Shown: piece by piece, positions 29,587 through 38,700 of the stretch
Layout: every line of letters begins with the position of its first letter
Position numbering within the stretch: position 1 is the first letter of the stretch
NCBI RefSeq assembly: GCF_011047315.1
Contig: NZ_CP049259.1
Span: 1,612,001-1,676,000 of the forward strand
DNA length: 64,000 nucleotides
Direction: 5' to 3'
From: Altererythrobacter sp. BO-6
Lineage (GTDB): Bacteria > Pseudomonadota > Alphaproteobacteria > Sphingomonadales > Sphingomonadaceae
The notes under the pieces: model-generated
Databases searched by the model: none
What the model saw: only the letters and a program-made list of their open reading frames with translations
Told to the model about the DNA's origin: nothing
Program-made: the position numbers and the translations under genes

Positions 29587-30732
29587 CTACTTGCTGAAAG
29601 CTGTCTTCTCATCCGATCGCCTAGCCTTCCAATCGACATGAAGGAAATCGGCCACGCGGAAACAGGCAGGGCTGTCATTGTTGCCCAGCGTGATCACCGT
29701 TTCGTTTGTCGTTTCGTAGCTGCGGATATCCACGCACTGCCCATAAAGCTTGCCGCCGTGGCCCCATCGAAGGTCGCGTGACAGGAATTCGCCGCCATAG
29801 CCGGTCGCGAAGAAGCCCAAGCCAAAGCCGTTGACTTGGGGCGTGATCGCCTGCTCGAACAAGGCGCGCGGGACGCCAAGTCGCCCTTCGCGAAGAGAAT
29901 TCACAAAGCGCAACATGTCGCGCGCATTGAATGACTGTCCGCCCGCAGGCCACCCGCTATCAAGAACTGAGAAGCAATTGGGAATGCGCTCATCGCCGAC
30001 AGTGATATAGGCTACGGCCTGCGCAGGATTATCGAAGCTGCAGGCCTCATTGGCGTGTGCGGCGTCCATCCCCGCCGGAAGATAAATGTGCTGCTCCACA
30101 TATGTACGATAGTCTTGGCCTGACAGCACCTCGACCATCCGGCCCAGCAAGATCATGCCGTGATTGCCATAGGCTTGATCGCTGCCAGGGGTGTATGTCG
30201 GGGATCGATCATCGTAGAGAGCGACGAAGTCAGCCAATGCCGGTTCGCGCCCCTGCCACGTAAGCGAATCCGGATAGAACAGCGCATCGGCTTCCCCCGC
30301 ACCAGCAGTGTGAGTCAGCAGTTGGCGCACAGTTGCCTGGCGCATTGCCGGATTGGAGTAGTCCGGCATCACCTCACCCAGCGTCGTTTCGAGGCTCATC
30401 TTGCCCGCAGCGATCTGTTGCAGAGTGGCGGTGATCGTGAACATCTTGCCAGCCGACGCAAGATCGAAGCGCGTATCCACCTTCAAAGGGTCGCCCAGTT
30501 TCTCGTCACGTGCGCCGTAGGCTCGCTCGAACACCACCTCGCCATGCCGTGCCACCAGAACGACGCCGGAAAAATCGCCGCTCGCTTCGACACCCCGAAT
30601 ATAGGCATCGAAGCGTTCCAGCGCCTCTTTGCTGGCCGGTGGTTCTTCGGCGATTGCTGGCGCAATGGCCAGCACGAGACAGAAACTAGCCAAGGTTGCG
30701 TGCATCAGCGGCACAGCATCTTTCTTATCCAT
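29587..30732 (-). CDS. Exported serine hydrolase, class C beta-lactamase/DD-peptidase fold
   Basis: Penicillin-binding-fold serine hydrolase. A signal peptide (LASFCLVLAIAPAIA-EE, cleavage near residue 29) sends it to the periplasm. The three active-site elements are Ser93-A-G-Lys96 (SxxK), Tyr188-G-Asn190 (YxN) and HGGKLYG near residue 338 in place of KTG. This set fits the esterase/EstB or D-aminopeptidase-like branch more than true AmpC. 381 residues from ATG 30732. The start lies 5 bases after the stop of a membrane-tethered LuxR-type regulator, so the two are very likely cotranscribed. Confidence 0.87.
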   Translation of the reverse strand: MDKKDAVPLMHATLASFCLVLAIAPAIAEEPPASKEALERFDAYIRGVEASGDFSGVVLVARHGEVVFERAYGARDEKLGDPLKVDTRFDLASAGKMFTITATLQQIAAGKMSLETTLGEVMPDYSNPAMRQATVRQLLTHTAGAGEADALFYPDSLTWQGREPALADFVALYDDRSPTYTPGSDQAYGNHGMILLGRMVEVLSGQDYRTYVEQHIYLPAGMDAAHANEACSFDNPAQAVAYITVGDERIPNCFSVLDSGWPAGGQSFNARDMLRFVNSLREGRLGVPRALFEQAITPQVNGFGLGFFATGYGGEFLSRDLRWGHGGKLYGQCVDIRSYETTNETVITLGNNDSPACFRVADFLHVDWKARRSDEKTAFSK

Positions 30733-30737
30733 CCCGC

Positions 30738-31493
30738 TTAACCGACCATGACCCCGACCACCTTCCAGACGTCGTCTTCCCATGCCAGCGTCACGGTTTC
30801 CACCTGATTGGTACCGTCGGCATAGCTGCTGGCGAATTTGACTACCTGCACCCCATTAGGCGGAGCAGGGACATATTCGTTGACGAACAGATTGCGGGTC
30901 AGATTCTTGCCTAACGGCTCGCGCACCTTTTGCGACACCCTGGTCCAAACCTCAAGCGTGTTGGCCTGCCTAAACTGCGCGCCGGTGGCGGCATAGCTAT
31001 CGACCCAGCGGCTTTCGTCGATCATCTCGAGAAAGCTTTCGGCGGCGCGCGCAGCACCTTGATCGCTGGTTTCTTCTGTTGTGGCGGGGCCGCTCACCGT
31101 GACGGTATCGGCCAGGATCAGCGCAGCGGGCAGCAACAGGACAGTAAGCAAGAGAGACATAGCACATACTCCTGTGACAATCAGGGCGAAGCGATGCTTC
31201 ACCCACCACCCGTTGTAAGCGGTTGCCCCATTGCCTGCGCCGTCCAGAGCCGCTCTTATATCCCCCAAAAGTGTGTCCCCCAACAATTGGGGGGCATCCG
31301 CTTCTGCCTCCAGCAGGCGCCTTGCAGCTTCGCGGCTGCTCGATACTCCGAGCTTGCGCCGGGCATCGCGCAACCGTTCGTTGACGGTGTGGACGGACAG
31401 ACCGAGTTCGCGCGCAGATGACTTGGCGTCGTGCCCGCGCAGCAGCAGGCGAAGCGTCTCCTTCTCCTTGTCGGTCAGTGCATCCACAATCAT
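30738..31493 (-). CDS. Membrane-tethered LuxR-type HTH regulator with DUF4019 domain
   Basis: One-component regulator of 251 residues. Residues 5-60 form a LuxR/GerE helix-turn-helix (LTDKEKETLRLLLRGHDAK, then LGLSVHTVNERLRDARRKLG). A membrane helix spans about 103-127. The remainder, about residues 145-251, is a DUF4019 domain (SRWVDSYAATGAQFR, VREPLGKNLTR, VWKVVGVMV) that should sit in the periplasm. ATG 31493 is used. There is no receiver or ligand domain, so sensing must go through DUF4019. It is translationally close to the serine hydrolase gene and divergent from a ribbon-helix-helix gene across 86 bases. Confidence 0.87.
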   Translation of the reverse strand: MIVDALTDKEKETLRLLLRGHDAKSSARELGLSVHTVNERLRDARRKLGVSSSREAARRLLEAEADAPQLLGDTLLGDIRAALDGAGNGATAYNGWWVKHRFALIVTGVCAMSLLLTVLLLPAALILADTVTVSGPATTEETSDQGAARAAESFLEMIDESRWVDSYAATGAQFRQANTLEVWTRVSQKVREPLGKNLTRNLFVNEYVPAPPNGVQVVKFASSYADGTNQVETVTLAWEDDVWKVVGVMVG

Positions 31494-31579
31494 CACACGG
31501 GGTCTAAGGCGCAAGCGGCGATGGCTCTACCCCAAATTTTTCGTATCCGTGGGCAGGGTTGAACGGCTATCGAATAACA

Positions 31580-31813
31580 ATGGCTGCCCCCTATCACCCG
31601 CCCGTCAAACGCTCGGTCCAGATCGAAGGCCACAAGACCTCGATCAGCCTTGAGCCGCTGTTCTGGGACATGCTGCGCGACGCCGCTGCAGCGGAAGGGG
31701 TCGCGATCAATGCGCTGGTAGCGCGGATCGACGAGGAGCGAATTCGCGCGGCAAACCCATGCGGCCTGGCCGGCGCAATCCGGATCTGGCTGGTCAGCCG
31801 AGGTGAAAGCTAG
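31580..31813 (+). CDS. Ribbon-helix-helix domain protein
   Basis: A 77-residue protein of the RHH_4 type. The beta-strand [20 protein letters not shown] leads into two helices ([20 protein letters not shown] and [11 protein letters not shown]), the expected order of a dimeric ribbon-helix-helix DNA-binding fold. Such proteins in alphaproteobacteria are small standalone regulators whose targets are mostly unknown. No clear ribosome site is visible; ATG 31580 gives the family start. Its TAG stop shares a CTAG with murA. Confidence 0.82.
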   Translation: MAAPYHPPVKRSVQIEGHKTSISLEPLFWDMLRDAAAAEGVAINALVARIDEERIRAANPCGLAGAIRIWLVSRGES

Positions 31814-33093
31814 TCGTCGCCAACGCGCTGGATATCCGCGCCCACCAGCTGCAATTTTTCTTCCAGCCGCTCGTACCCGCGATCGAGGTGATAGAGCCGC
31901 CGCACAGTCGTCTCGCCTTCGGCAGCGAGCCCTGCCAGAACCAGGCTGAACGACGCGCGAAGATCGGTGGCCATGACTTCCGCGCCGGTGAGACGCTCGA
32001 CGCCCTTTACGATCGCGGTGCGTCCCTCGGTCTCGATATCGGCCCCCATGCGGCATAGCTCCGGCACGTGCATATAGCGGTTCTCGAAGATAGTTTCCTT
32101 GAGCACGCTGGTGCCCTGCGCCTTGCAGAGCAGCGCCATCAGCTGCGCCTGCATGTCAGTGGCGAGGCCGGGATAGGGCGCGGTGGTGAGATTGGTCGCC
32201 TTGAGCGGGCCATTGGCGCGAACGCGGATGCCCTTGTTCCCCTCTTCCACTTCGACGCCGATATTGCGTAGCGCGTGGATCGTCGCCGCCATTTCGTCCG
32301 CCTTCGCGCCGTCAAGCGTCACCTCGCCACCGGTGATCGCCGCGGCACAGGCATAGGAGCCTGCTTCGATCCGGTCCGCCATCACGCGATAGGTGGCGCC
32401 ATGCAGCCGCTTGACCCCATGGATGGTAAGATCGGACGTACCGATCCCTTCGATTTCCGCGCCCATCGCCACCAGCAAATTGCACAGATCGACGATCTCT
32501 GGCTCGCGCGCGGCGTTGAACAGGCGGCAAGTGCCACTGGCAAGGACCGCCGCCATTACGGCGTTTTCTGTCGCGCCGACGGAGACCACGGGAAAGTCGA
32601 ATTCGCCGCCGGGCAGGCCGCCATCGGGCGCAATCGCGCGGACGTAACCCTGGGCCAGCTCGATCTGCGCGCCGAAGGCTTCGAGCGCTTTCAAATGCAG
32701 GTCAATCGGCCGGTTGCCGATCGCACAGCCGCCCGGCATCGACACGGTCGCTTCGCCCATGCGCGCCAGCATCGGCCCGAGCACCAGGATCGAAGCGCGC
32801 ATCTTGCGCACGAGGTCGTAGGGCGCGACAGTGGAGGTGATCCGCGGCGCCTCTAGGCTCATCACCCGGCCGAAATCCTCTGGCCGCGTGCCCTGGATCA
32901 CCGTCGTGATCCCGAACTGGTTCATGAGGTGCTGGAATCCGTCAATATCGGCAAGGCGCGGCAGGTTCCTGAGCGTCAACGGTTCTTCCGTCAGCAAAGC
33001 GCAGGGAATCAGGGTGAGCGCGGCATTCTTGGCACCGGAAATAGGGATGGTCCCTTCGAGCCGGTTGCCGCCGCGGATAACGAGTTTGTCCAT
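31810..33093 (-). CDS. murA: UDP-N-acetylglucosamine 1-carboxyvinyltransferase MurA
   Basis: First committed enzyme of peptidoglycan synthesis, adding enolpyruvate from PEP to UDP-GlcNAc in the cytosol. 427 residues from ATG 33093. Lys22-Asn23 in SGAKNAA and the catalytic Cys123 in [11 protein letters not shown] are present; the Cys rather than Asp predicts fosfomycin sensitivity. The conserved loop [10 protein letters not shown] precedes it. The frame also allows an ATG three codons earlier (33102). It converges on the RHH gene with shared CTAG stops and is divergent from galU. Confidence 0.97.
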   Translation of the reverse strand: MDKLVIRGGNRLEGTIPISGAKNAALTLIPCALLTEEPLTLRNLPRLADIDGFQHLMNQFGITTVIQGTRPEDFGRVMSLEAPRITSTVAPYDLVRKMRASILVLGPMLARMGEATVSMPGGCAIGNRPIDLHLKALEAFGAQIELAQGYVRAIAPDGGLPGGEFDFPVVSVGATENAVMAAVLASGTCRLFNAAREPEIVDLCNLLVAMGAEIEGIGTSDLTIHGVKRLHGATYRVMADRIEAGSYACAAAITGGEVTLDGAKADEMAATIHALRNIGVEVEEGNKGIRVRANGPLKATNLTTAPYPGLATDMQAQLMALLCKAQGTSVLKETIFENRYMHVPELCRMGADIETEGRTAIVKGVERLTGAEVMATDLRASFSLVLAGLAAEGETTVRRLYHLDRGYERLEEKLQLVGADIQRVGDD

Positions 33094-33195
33094 TAGCGGC
33101 ATTTAACCCATTCGCCGCGCGCCGCAACTGTCACAGGGCCGCAATCATAGCATCGCAGTTGACGCGAAGAGATTTCGTCTATCTACGACTGGGAT

Positions 33196-34080
33196 ATGAC
33201 CTTGCCCAAACCGATCAAGAAAGCCGTATTCCCGGTTGCCGGGCTTGGCACCCGCTTCCTGCCCGCTACCAAGGCTATCCCCAAGGAAATGCTGGCGATC
33301 GTCGACCGGCCACTGATCCAGTACGCCGTGGATGAAGCGCGCGAAGCGGGGATCGAGCAGATGATCTTCGTCACCGGGCGCGGTAAGACGGCGATCGTCG
33401 AGCATTTCGACATGGCGTTCGAACTCGAAACCACCATGAGCGGTCGCGGCAAGGATCTGGGTGTGCTCGGGCCGACCCGCGCCACCCCGGGTGACATCAT
33501 CACAGTGCGCCAGCAGGTGCCGATGGGGCTGGGCCATGCGATCTGGTGCGCCCGCGCAATTGTGGGCGACGAACCGTTCGCGATCTTCCTGCCGGATGAG
33601 CTGATGATCGCGCACAAGGATGGCGCCGGGTGCATGAAGCAGATGGTCGATGCCTATCACCAGGTCGGCGGCAATCTGATCAGCGTGCTCGACGTCCCGC
33701 GCGAGGAAGTGTCCAGCTACGGCGTGATTGACCCCGGTGCTGAAAACGGCGCGCTGACCGAGGTAAAGGGGCTGGTCGAGAAGCCTCGGCAAGACCAGGC
33801 GCCGTCAAACAAGATAATCTCCGGCCGGTACATCCTCCAGCCCGAAGTGATGCGGGTGCTCGAAGCGCAGGAAAAAGGCGCTGGCGGCGAAATTCAGCTG
33901 ACCGACGCGATGGCGAAGATGATCGGCACCCAGCCGTTCCACGCCGTAACCTTTGACGGCAAGCGCTATGACTGCGGCAGCAAGTTGGGCTTCGTCGAAG
34001 CGACGCTGGCGCTGGCGCTGGAGCGCGAGGATATCGGCGCGGACGTGCGGGCGATGGCCACGCGGTTGCTGGCGCGCTAG
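33196..34080 (+). CDS. galU: UTP--glucose-1-phosphate uridylyltransferase
   Basis: Makes UDP-glucose for exopolysaccharide, LPS and glycolipid synthesis. 294 residues with the nucleotide-binding signature VFPVAGLGTRFLPATKAIPKEM, the QVPMGLGHAI loop, FLPDELMI and the VEKP motif near residue 195; EIQLTDAM is also typical. The start follows a short intergenic region divergent from murA. The TAG stop is shared as CTAG with the convergent P450 gene. Confidence 0.96.
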   Translation: MTLPKPIKKAVFPVAGLGTRFLPATKAIPKEMLAIVDRPLIQYAVDEAREAGIEQMIFVTGRGKTAIVEHFDMAFELETTMSGRGKDLGVLGPTRATPGDIITVRQQVPMGLGHAIWCARAIVGDEPFAIFLPDELMIAHKDGAGCMKQMVDAYHQVGGNLISVLDVPREEVSSYGVIDPGAENGALTEVKGLVEKPRQDQAPSNKIISGRYILQPEVMRVLEAQEKGAGGEIQLTDAMAKMIGTQPFHAVTFDGKRYDCGSKLGFVEATLALALEREDIGADVRAMATRLLAR

Positions 34081-35369
34081 CTCGCCGCGAATCGCAGCGG
34101 CAGGCTTTTGAGCCCACCGACAAAGGTCGAGGTCGCGCGTTTCGGCTCGCCCGCCAGTTCGATACGCTCGATCCGGTCGAGCAGGGTTTCGAACAGTATC
34201 TTCATTTCCATCCGCGCCAGGTGCAGGCCAAGGCATTGATGCGCGCCGGCGCCAAAGGCGAGGTGCCGGTTGGGCGAGCGCGCCGCATCGAACTTGCGCG
34301 GATTGTCGAACTGCGCCGGATCGTGATTGGCCGCGACATAATTGATCATCAGCCAGTCGCCCGCCCTGATCTGCTGGCCGCCCAGTTCGATATCCTCAGC
34401 CGCCGTGCGCATGAAATGCTGCACCGGTGTGGTCCAGCGGATCGCCTCCTCGACGATGCCCGGCAGCAATGACCGGTCCGCCTTGACCCGCGCCCACTGC
34501 TCGGGGTCCTGCGCCAGCGCCATCATCGCACCCGCGGTGGAGGCCGAGGTGGTGTCATGCCCGGCGGTCGCGACGATGATATAGTATCCGGCCATGTCGC
34601 GCGGTGGCAGCGGCGCCCCATCGACAGTGGCGTTGGCGATGATGCTGGCGAGATCATCACTCGGACGGGCGCGGCGATCGGCGGTGATCCCGGCGAAATA
34701 GTCCTCGAAATTCTGCACCGCGCCGGCAACCAGCTGGACGACCATTTCCGGTGTCATCTTGTCGAGCCCGCTGCCCGAAAGATCCTTGTCCTGCCCGCCA
34801 AACAGCTGCTGGGTCAGCATCTGCATGCGCGGCTCATCTTCCTCCGGCACGCCCAGGATCTGCATCACCACATGCAGCGGATAGGGGCCCGAGACGAGCT
34901 TCACGAAATCCACTTCGGGGCCGGCCGCAATCATCCGGTCGACGGTTCTGGCGGCAATTGCCCGGATCTCCGCTTCGATCCGCTGAAGATTGCGCGGCAT
35001 GAACCAGTCTTGCGTCAGCCGCCGGTATTTCGGATGGATCGGCGCATCGAACACCACGAGCGAATCGACCAGCATGTTGCTGCCGGTGGCCTTGCGGCTG
35101 AATTCGATCGCCTGGCGGAAACTGAACACCACCGGGCGCGGATTGTTGAGGAAAGTCTGGTTGTCCTTCGAAATCCGCATCGCGTCGTCATAGCGGGTTA
35201 CCAGCCAGAACGGATCGAACAGCTTCCCGTCATCGGGCTCGACCCGCGCCACCGGCGTTTCAATGCGGAGCCGGTCAAACGTATCAAGCAGCCCGTGCCA
35301 TTCAGCATAGGCATGCGGATCGATCACTTGTCGCGCGATGTCGGGCGGCAGGACTGCCCGGCCCGGCAT
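34077..35369 (-). CDS. Cytochrome P450
   Basis: Soluble bacterial P450 of 430 residues. It has the I-helix oxygen-activation motif TAGHDTTSAS, the K-helix ExxR (EEAIR) and the heme loop FGAGAHQCLGLHLAR with proximal Cys379. The PxRHLAFGAGAHQC pattern resembles families that hydroxylate terpenoid, sterol or alkyl substrates, but I cannot name one with certainty. Its start overlaps the end of an acyl-CoA ligase gene (TGATG at 35367-35371), so both are translated together and probably act in one catabolic route. No ferredoxin gene is adjacent. Confidence 0.93.
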   Translation of the reverse strand: MPGRAVLPPDIARQVIDPHAYAEWHGLLDTFDRLRIETPVARVEPDDGKLFDPFWLVTRYDDAMRISKDNQTFLNNPRPVVFSFRQAIEFSRKATGSNMLVDSLVVFDAPIHPKYRRLTQDWFMPRNLQRIEAEIRAIAARTVDRMIAAGPEVDFVKLVSGPYPLHVVMQILGVPEEDEPRMQMLTQQLFGGQDKDLSGSGLDKMTPEMVVQLVAGAVQNFEDYFAGITADRRARPSDDLASIIANATVDGAPLPPRDMAGYYIIVATAGHDTTSASTAGAMMALAQDPEQWARVKADRSLLPGIVEEAIRWTTPVQHFMRTAAEDIELGGQQIRAGDWLMINYVAANHDPAQFDNPRKFDAARSPNRHLAFGAGAHQCLGLHLARMEMKILFETLLDRIERIELAGEPKRATSTFVGGLKSLPLRFAAS

Positions 35370-36907
35370 CAGGCGTTCTCTTTCGCCTTGGCGGCATATT
35401 CGTCACGCAGTTCGCGCTTGTAGAGCTTGCCGTTGGCTTCGCGCGGCAGGTCAGGGCGGAAATCGAACAGCCGCGGCATCTTGATCCGTGCCAGCTGCGG
35501 TTCGAGGAAGGCGCGCAGTTCCTGCTCCAGCGCTTCACCGGCCTCAGCCATGTCGACCGGCTGGACCACCGCCACCACCTTCTCGCCCAGGTCGGGGTCA
35601 GGCGCGCCGATCACTGCCGCATCCATCACCTTGTCATGCGTGACCAGCAGGTTCTCGATCTCCTGCGGGTAGATGTTGACCCCGCCGGAGATGATCATGT
35701 GGCTCTTGCGGTCGGTCAGGTAGAGGAAGCCTTCTTCGTCGACATGACCGATATCGCCCAGCGTCATCCAGCCTTTGGGGTGCATGGCTTCGGCGGTTTT
35801 TTCCGGGTCCTTATGATAGCTCGGCAGGATCTCGTTTTCAAAATAGATCAAACCGTCCTGGCCAGCGGGCAATTCCTCGCCATCGGGGCCGCAAATATGC
35901 AGCTTTCCGTAGATCGCGCGGCCAACCGTTCCGGGATGCGCCAACCAGTCCGGCGAGCGAACCATGGTCATGCCGATGCTTTCCGATCCGGCGTAGTACT
36001 CGTTGACGATCGGACCCCACCATTCGATCATCTCGCGCTTGATCTCGACCGGGCAAGGCGCTGCCGCATGCAAAGCGCGCTGATGCGAAGAGAGATCGTA
36101 TTTCGTGCGGATTTCCGGCGGCAGCTTGAGCATGCGCACGAAGTGCGTCGGCACCCATTGGCTGTCGGTCACGCGGTATTTCTCGATCGCCGCGAGCGCG
36201 GCCTCGGGATCGAACTTTTCCATCACCACAATCGTGCCGCCCAGCCGGTGCACCGTCGAACACCAGCCGATCGGCGCCGCATGATAGAGCGGGGCAGGCG
36301 AAAGATAGATCATGCTGCCGTCACCCGGCATGCCCGCCCCGAAACTGGCGAGCGCCACCAGCGGCACCGGCGCCTGCGGATCGGGATCCTCAGGCGGCTT
36401 GGGCCGGATGCCCTTAGGCCGCCCGGTTGTGCCCGAGGAATAGAGCATCACCACACCGGCGCTTTGATCTACAATTGGCGTGGCAGGCTGGTCCGCGAGC
36501 GCTGCCGCGAAATCCTCTTCGCCGCTGCCATCCATCACCAGCACGGGTAGATCCGGGCAGGCGGCGCGCACGGCGGGCATCACGCCAGCGAACGCGCGCG
36601 AGGTGATCAGCAGCTTAGCTTCGCTGTCGTGCAGGATATAGGCGATTTCCGGTGCGGTCAGGCGGGTCGAGATTGGCACCAGCAGGGTGCCGGCGCGCTG
36701 CGATCCCCAGATCAGCGTGAAATATTCGATCCGGTTTTCCAGCAGCACGGCAAAGGCATCGTCCGGCTTGAAGCCGCGCGCGCGCAATAAATGCGCAAAC
36801 CGGTTCGCTTCAGCCTCCATTTCGCCAAACGTGATGGTTACTCCGCTTCCGGCCATGATAACGGCGGGATCGTCAGGGCGCGTTTGGGCGTGCTGTATCG
36901 GGTGCAT
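35369..36907 (-). CDS. Acyl-CoA synthetase (AMP-binding, FadD-like)
   Basis: ATP-dependent ligase of 512 residues that activates a carboxylic acid as acyl-CoA through an acyl-AMP intermediate. The P-loop motif is MLYSSGTTGRPKGI near residue 156; NEYYAGSE and GWMTLGDIGHVDEEGFLYLTD (two separate core motifs) follow, and the C-terminal lysine motif is PREANGKLYKREL. ATG 36907 is preceded by AAGGAGAGAGG. It leads the overlapping P450 gene. The product of the P450 or a related acid may be its substrate, but chain type is not evident. Confidence 0.93.
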   Translation of the reverse strand: MHPIQHAQTRPDDPAVIMAGSGVTITFGEMEAEANRFAHLLRARGFKPDDAFAVLLENRIEYFTLIWGSQRAGTLLVPISTRLTAPEIAYILHDSEAKLLITSRAFAGVMPAVRAACPDLPVLVMDGSGEEDFAAALADQPATPIVDQSAGVVMLYSSGTTGRPKGIRPKPPEDPDPQAPVPLVALASFGAGMPGDGSMIYLSPAPLYHAAPIGWCSTVHRLGGTIVVMEKFDPEAALAAIEKYRVTDSQWVPTHFVRMLKLPPEIRTKYDLSSHQRALHAAAPCPVEIKREMIEWWGPIVNEYYAGSESIGMTMVRSPDWLAHPGTVGRAIYGKLHICGPDGEELPAGQDGLIYFENEILPSYHKDPEKTAEAMHPKGWMTLGDIGHVDEEGFLYLTDRKSHMIISGGVNIYPQEIENLLVTHDKVMDAAVIGAPDPDLGEKVVAVVQPVDMAEAGEALEQELRAFLEPQLARIKMPRLFDFRPDLPREANGKLYKRELRDEYAAKAKENA

Positions 36908-36962
36908 CGGTGTCCTCTCTCCTTTGCGAAGAGAAATGGCCGACAGCAGGCGTGGGGACAAG

Positions 36963-36990
36963 AAAAAAGGCGGCGGGATAACCCGCCGCC
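36963..36990 (-). terminator. Rho-independent terminator after the M23 peptidase gene
   Basis: Minus-strand reading gives GGCGGCGGG-TTAT-CCCGCCGCC followed by TTTTTT: a perfect 9-bp stem, 4-base loop and T6 tract. It lies 60 bases after the M23 stop and directly before the ligase-P450 pair, so it separates the two transcripts. Confidence 0.88.
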
Positions 36991-37050
36991 ATTGTCGGAC
37001 ATCCTCTCCTCTGTCCGAACCCGCTTCCAGGCGGGAAACTCTTGGGCGCC

Positions 37051-37758
37051 TTACTCGCCGCCCTGACCGCCGTCCGAATCCTGCTGGCCCAGTGCCGCCA
37101 AGCGCTGCTGGACCGGAGATTCCACCATATACGGGATTGGATTTACTGCAATACCTGCAATGCGAACTTCGTAATGCAGGTGCGGGCCGGTCGAACGGCC
37201 GGTCGATCCGACGTAACCGATGATGTCACCCTTGTTGACCCATTCGCCTTCGGCAACGGCCAGGCGAGACATATGCGCATAACGGGTTTCAAGTTCGGCG
37301 CCATGATCGATCTGGACATAGAGGCCGTAGCTGGAAAACCACTCGGCGCGGCCGACGATGCCGTCAGCCGTGGCATAGATCGGCGTGCCGGTCGGCGCGG
37401 CAAGGTCGATACCTTTGTGGTTGCGGCGACCGCCGAGAACCGGATGGGTCCGCATGCCGAAATCGCTAGTCAGGCGCGCACCGTCGAGCGGCATACGCGA
37501 AGGCACTGAGATGGCCGGGCGGATCGTGCCGGTATTGGGGCCGCGGGTTTCAAGCGCTTCCCAGCTGGCGAACAGTTGGCGGAAGCCCTGATCGCCGGCA
37601 ACCAGCGAATCGTCCTGAGCTTGGCGCACGGTGTCCGAAATATCGACGGCTGCGGAATTCGTGTTGGCGAGCACCGGGGCGGCCGCAACAGTCATCCAGC
37701 CAGCGGCGAGCGCAAGGCCCACCCGCTTGCAATAGTGTGTGAAACGCGATCCGCTCAA
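37051..37758 (-). CDS. M23 family metallopeptidase (LytM-type), exported
   Basis: Predicted periplasmic peptidoglycan endopeptidase or activator. Signal peptide about 1-31 (LALAAGWMTVAAAPVLA-NT). The LytM domain runs from about residue 95 to 205 with zinc ligands His114 and Asp118 in NHKGIDLA and His193/His195 in GPHLHYEV. All ligands are intact, so it should be active rather than a degenerate EnvC/NlpD-type activator. 235 residues. It lies downstream of the COG2833 gene on the same strand after 143 bases and is closed by a strong terminator. Confidence 0.93.
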   Translation of the reverse strand: MSGSRFTHYCKRVGLALAAGWMTVAAAPVLANTNSAAVDISDTVRQAQDDSLVAGDQGFRQLFASWEALETRGPNTGTIRPAISVPSRMPLDGARLTSDFGMRTHPVLGGRRNHKGIDLAAPTGTPIYATADGIVGRAEWFSSYGLYVQIDHGAELETRYAHMSRLAVAEGEWVNKGDIIGYVGSTGRSTGPHLHYEVRIAGIAVNPIPYMVESPVQQRLAALGQQDSDGGQGGE

Positions 37759-37901
37759 TGCCTGTTCCTCAACGCAGCCCCTGTTGCGAAGCTGCCATTT
37801 TCATTTGCGTTACCCGAAGGAGCTTCTGGCTCCCGCCGTCTGCTTGAGCAGTCCTGAAAACCGACCGCCTTTCTGTGATGCTGGGTTAACCGGCTAAAAA
37901 T

Positions 37902-38693
37902 TTACGAAGCAATACCGGCGTAGAAGTCTCGCGACAGACCGGCAGCGAGACGCGCCGAGTCGTTGAACGGTGGCTTAACCGCCCCGCGGAAGTGCCGCAA
38001 AACGAGGTCCTGCCAGCATTTTTGCGGAGAATCGCCCGCAGCCGCTGCCCGGGCAAGAAAATGCTTGGTGCCAATCGCAACGTGGCGAATTTCGTCGTCA
38101 AGGATCTCGTTGAAGGATTCGCGCTCCGTGCTCGTCACCCTGCGCACGCACGCGTTCAAGCGTAGCCGGCGTGACGTCAAGACCGCGCGCTTCCAGCACC
38201 ATCGGCACGATTGCGAGCCGGGCGCTGACGTCATGGCGCGTTTCGTGCGCTGCCTGCAATAACCCGCCATGCGCGGGCTGTGCGCCGTAATCGCTGCCCA
38301 GGCTGTGCAGTTTGCGGGCTAGCAGCGCAAAGTGCATCGCTTCGTCGGCGGCGACGCCTAGGAAATCCGAAACGAATTCCTTCCCCATTTCCGCGCCGAA
38401 TCGCCCCGCCATGTCAAACGAGAGGTCGATCGCGACGAATTCGATATGCGCGAGGCTGTGCCACAGGGCGATCCGGCCACGCTCCGACCCGCCCTTGCCG
38501 CGCTTGGGCATACGGTTTGGCGGAAGCAACTCGGGCCGGGCGGGACGGGCGGGCTCGTCAGGCATTGCCTCGTCGAAGCTCCACGCCAGTTCCCCCGGCG
38601 CCAGCGCCGCGCAACTTCACGCGTGGCGAAGCACTTGGCGCGCGGTTCGCCGGTTAGCAGCGCCGCACGGATGGCGGAGGCGACGCTCTGCAT
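37902..38693 (-). CDS. DUF455/COG2833 ferritin-like protein (two frameshifts)
   Basis: Helical ferritin-like family related in fold to MiaE-type di-iron proteins; its reaction is not known. The core shows a helix motif HSLAHIEFVAIDL and DEAMHFALLARKL, plus DDEIRHVAIGTKHF: E/xxH pairs suited to bind a di-iron centre. Two indels split the gene. One C is missing from the C5 run at 38592-38596 (restored: RRGELAWSFDEAM), and one extra base stands near 38105-38108 (restored: GARILQRILDDEIRHV). The corrected protein has about 263 residues, normal for the family. ATG 38693 follows bcp by 7 bases. Confidence 0.85.
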
Positions 38694-38700
38694 CGCCCGA

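Noticed and set aside
37886..37900. A CtrA-like TTAA-N7-half site upstream of the M23 gene
   Set aside because: Only the first TTAA matches; the second half is AAAA, and such partial sites occur by chance.
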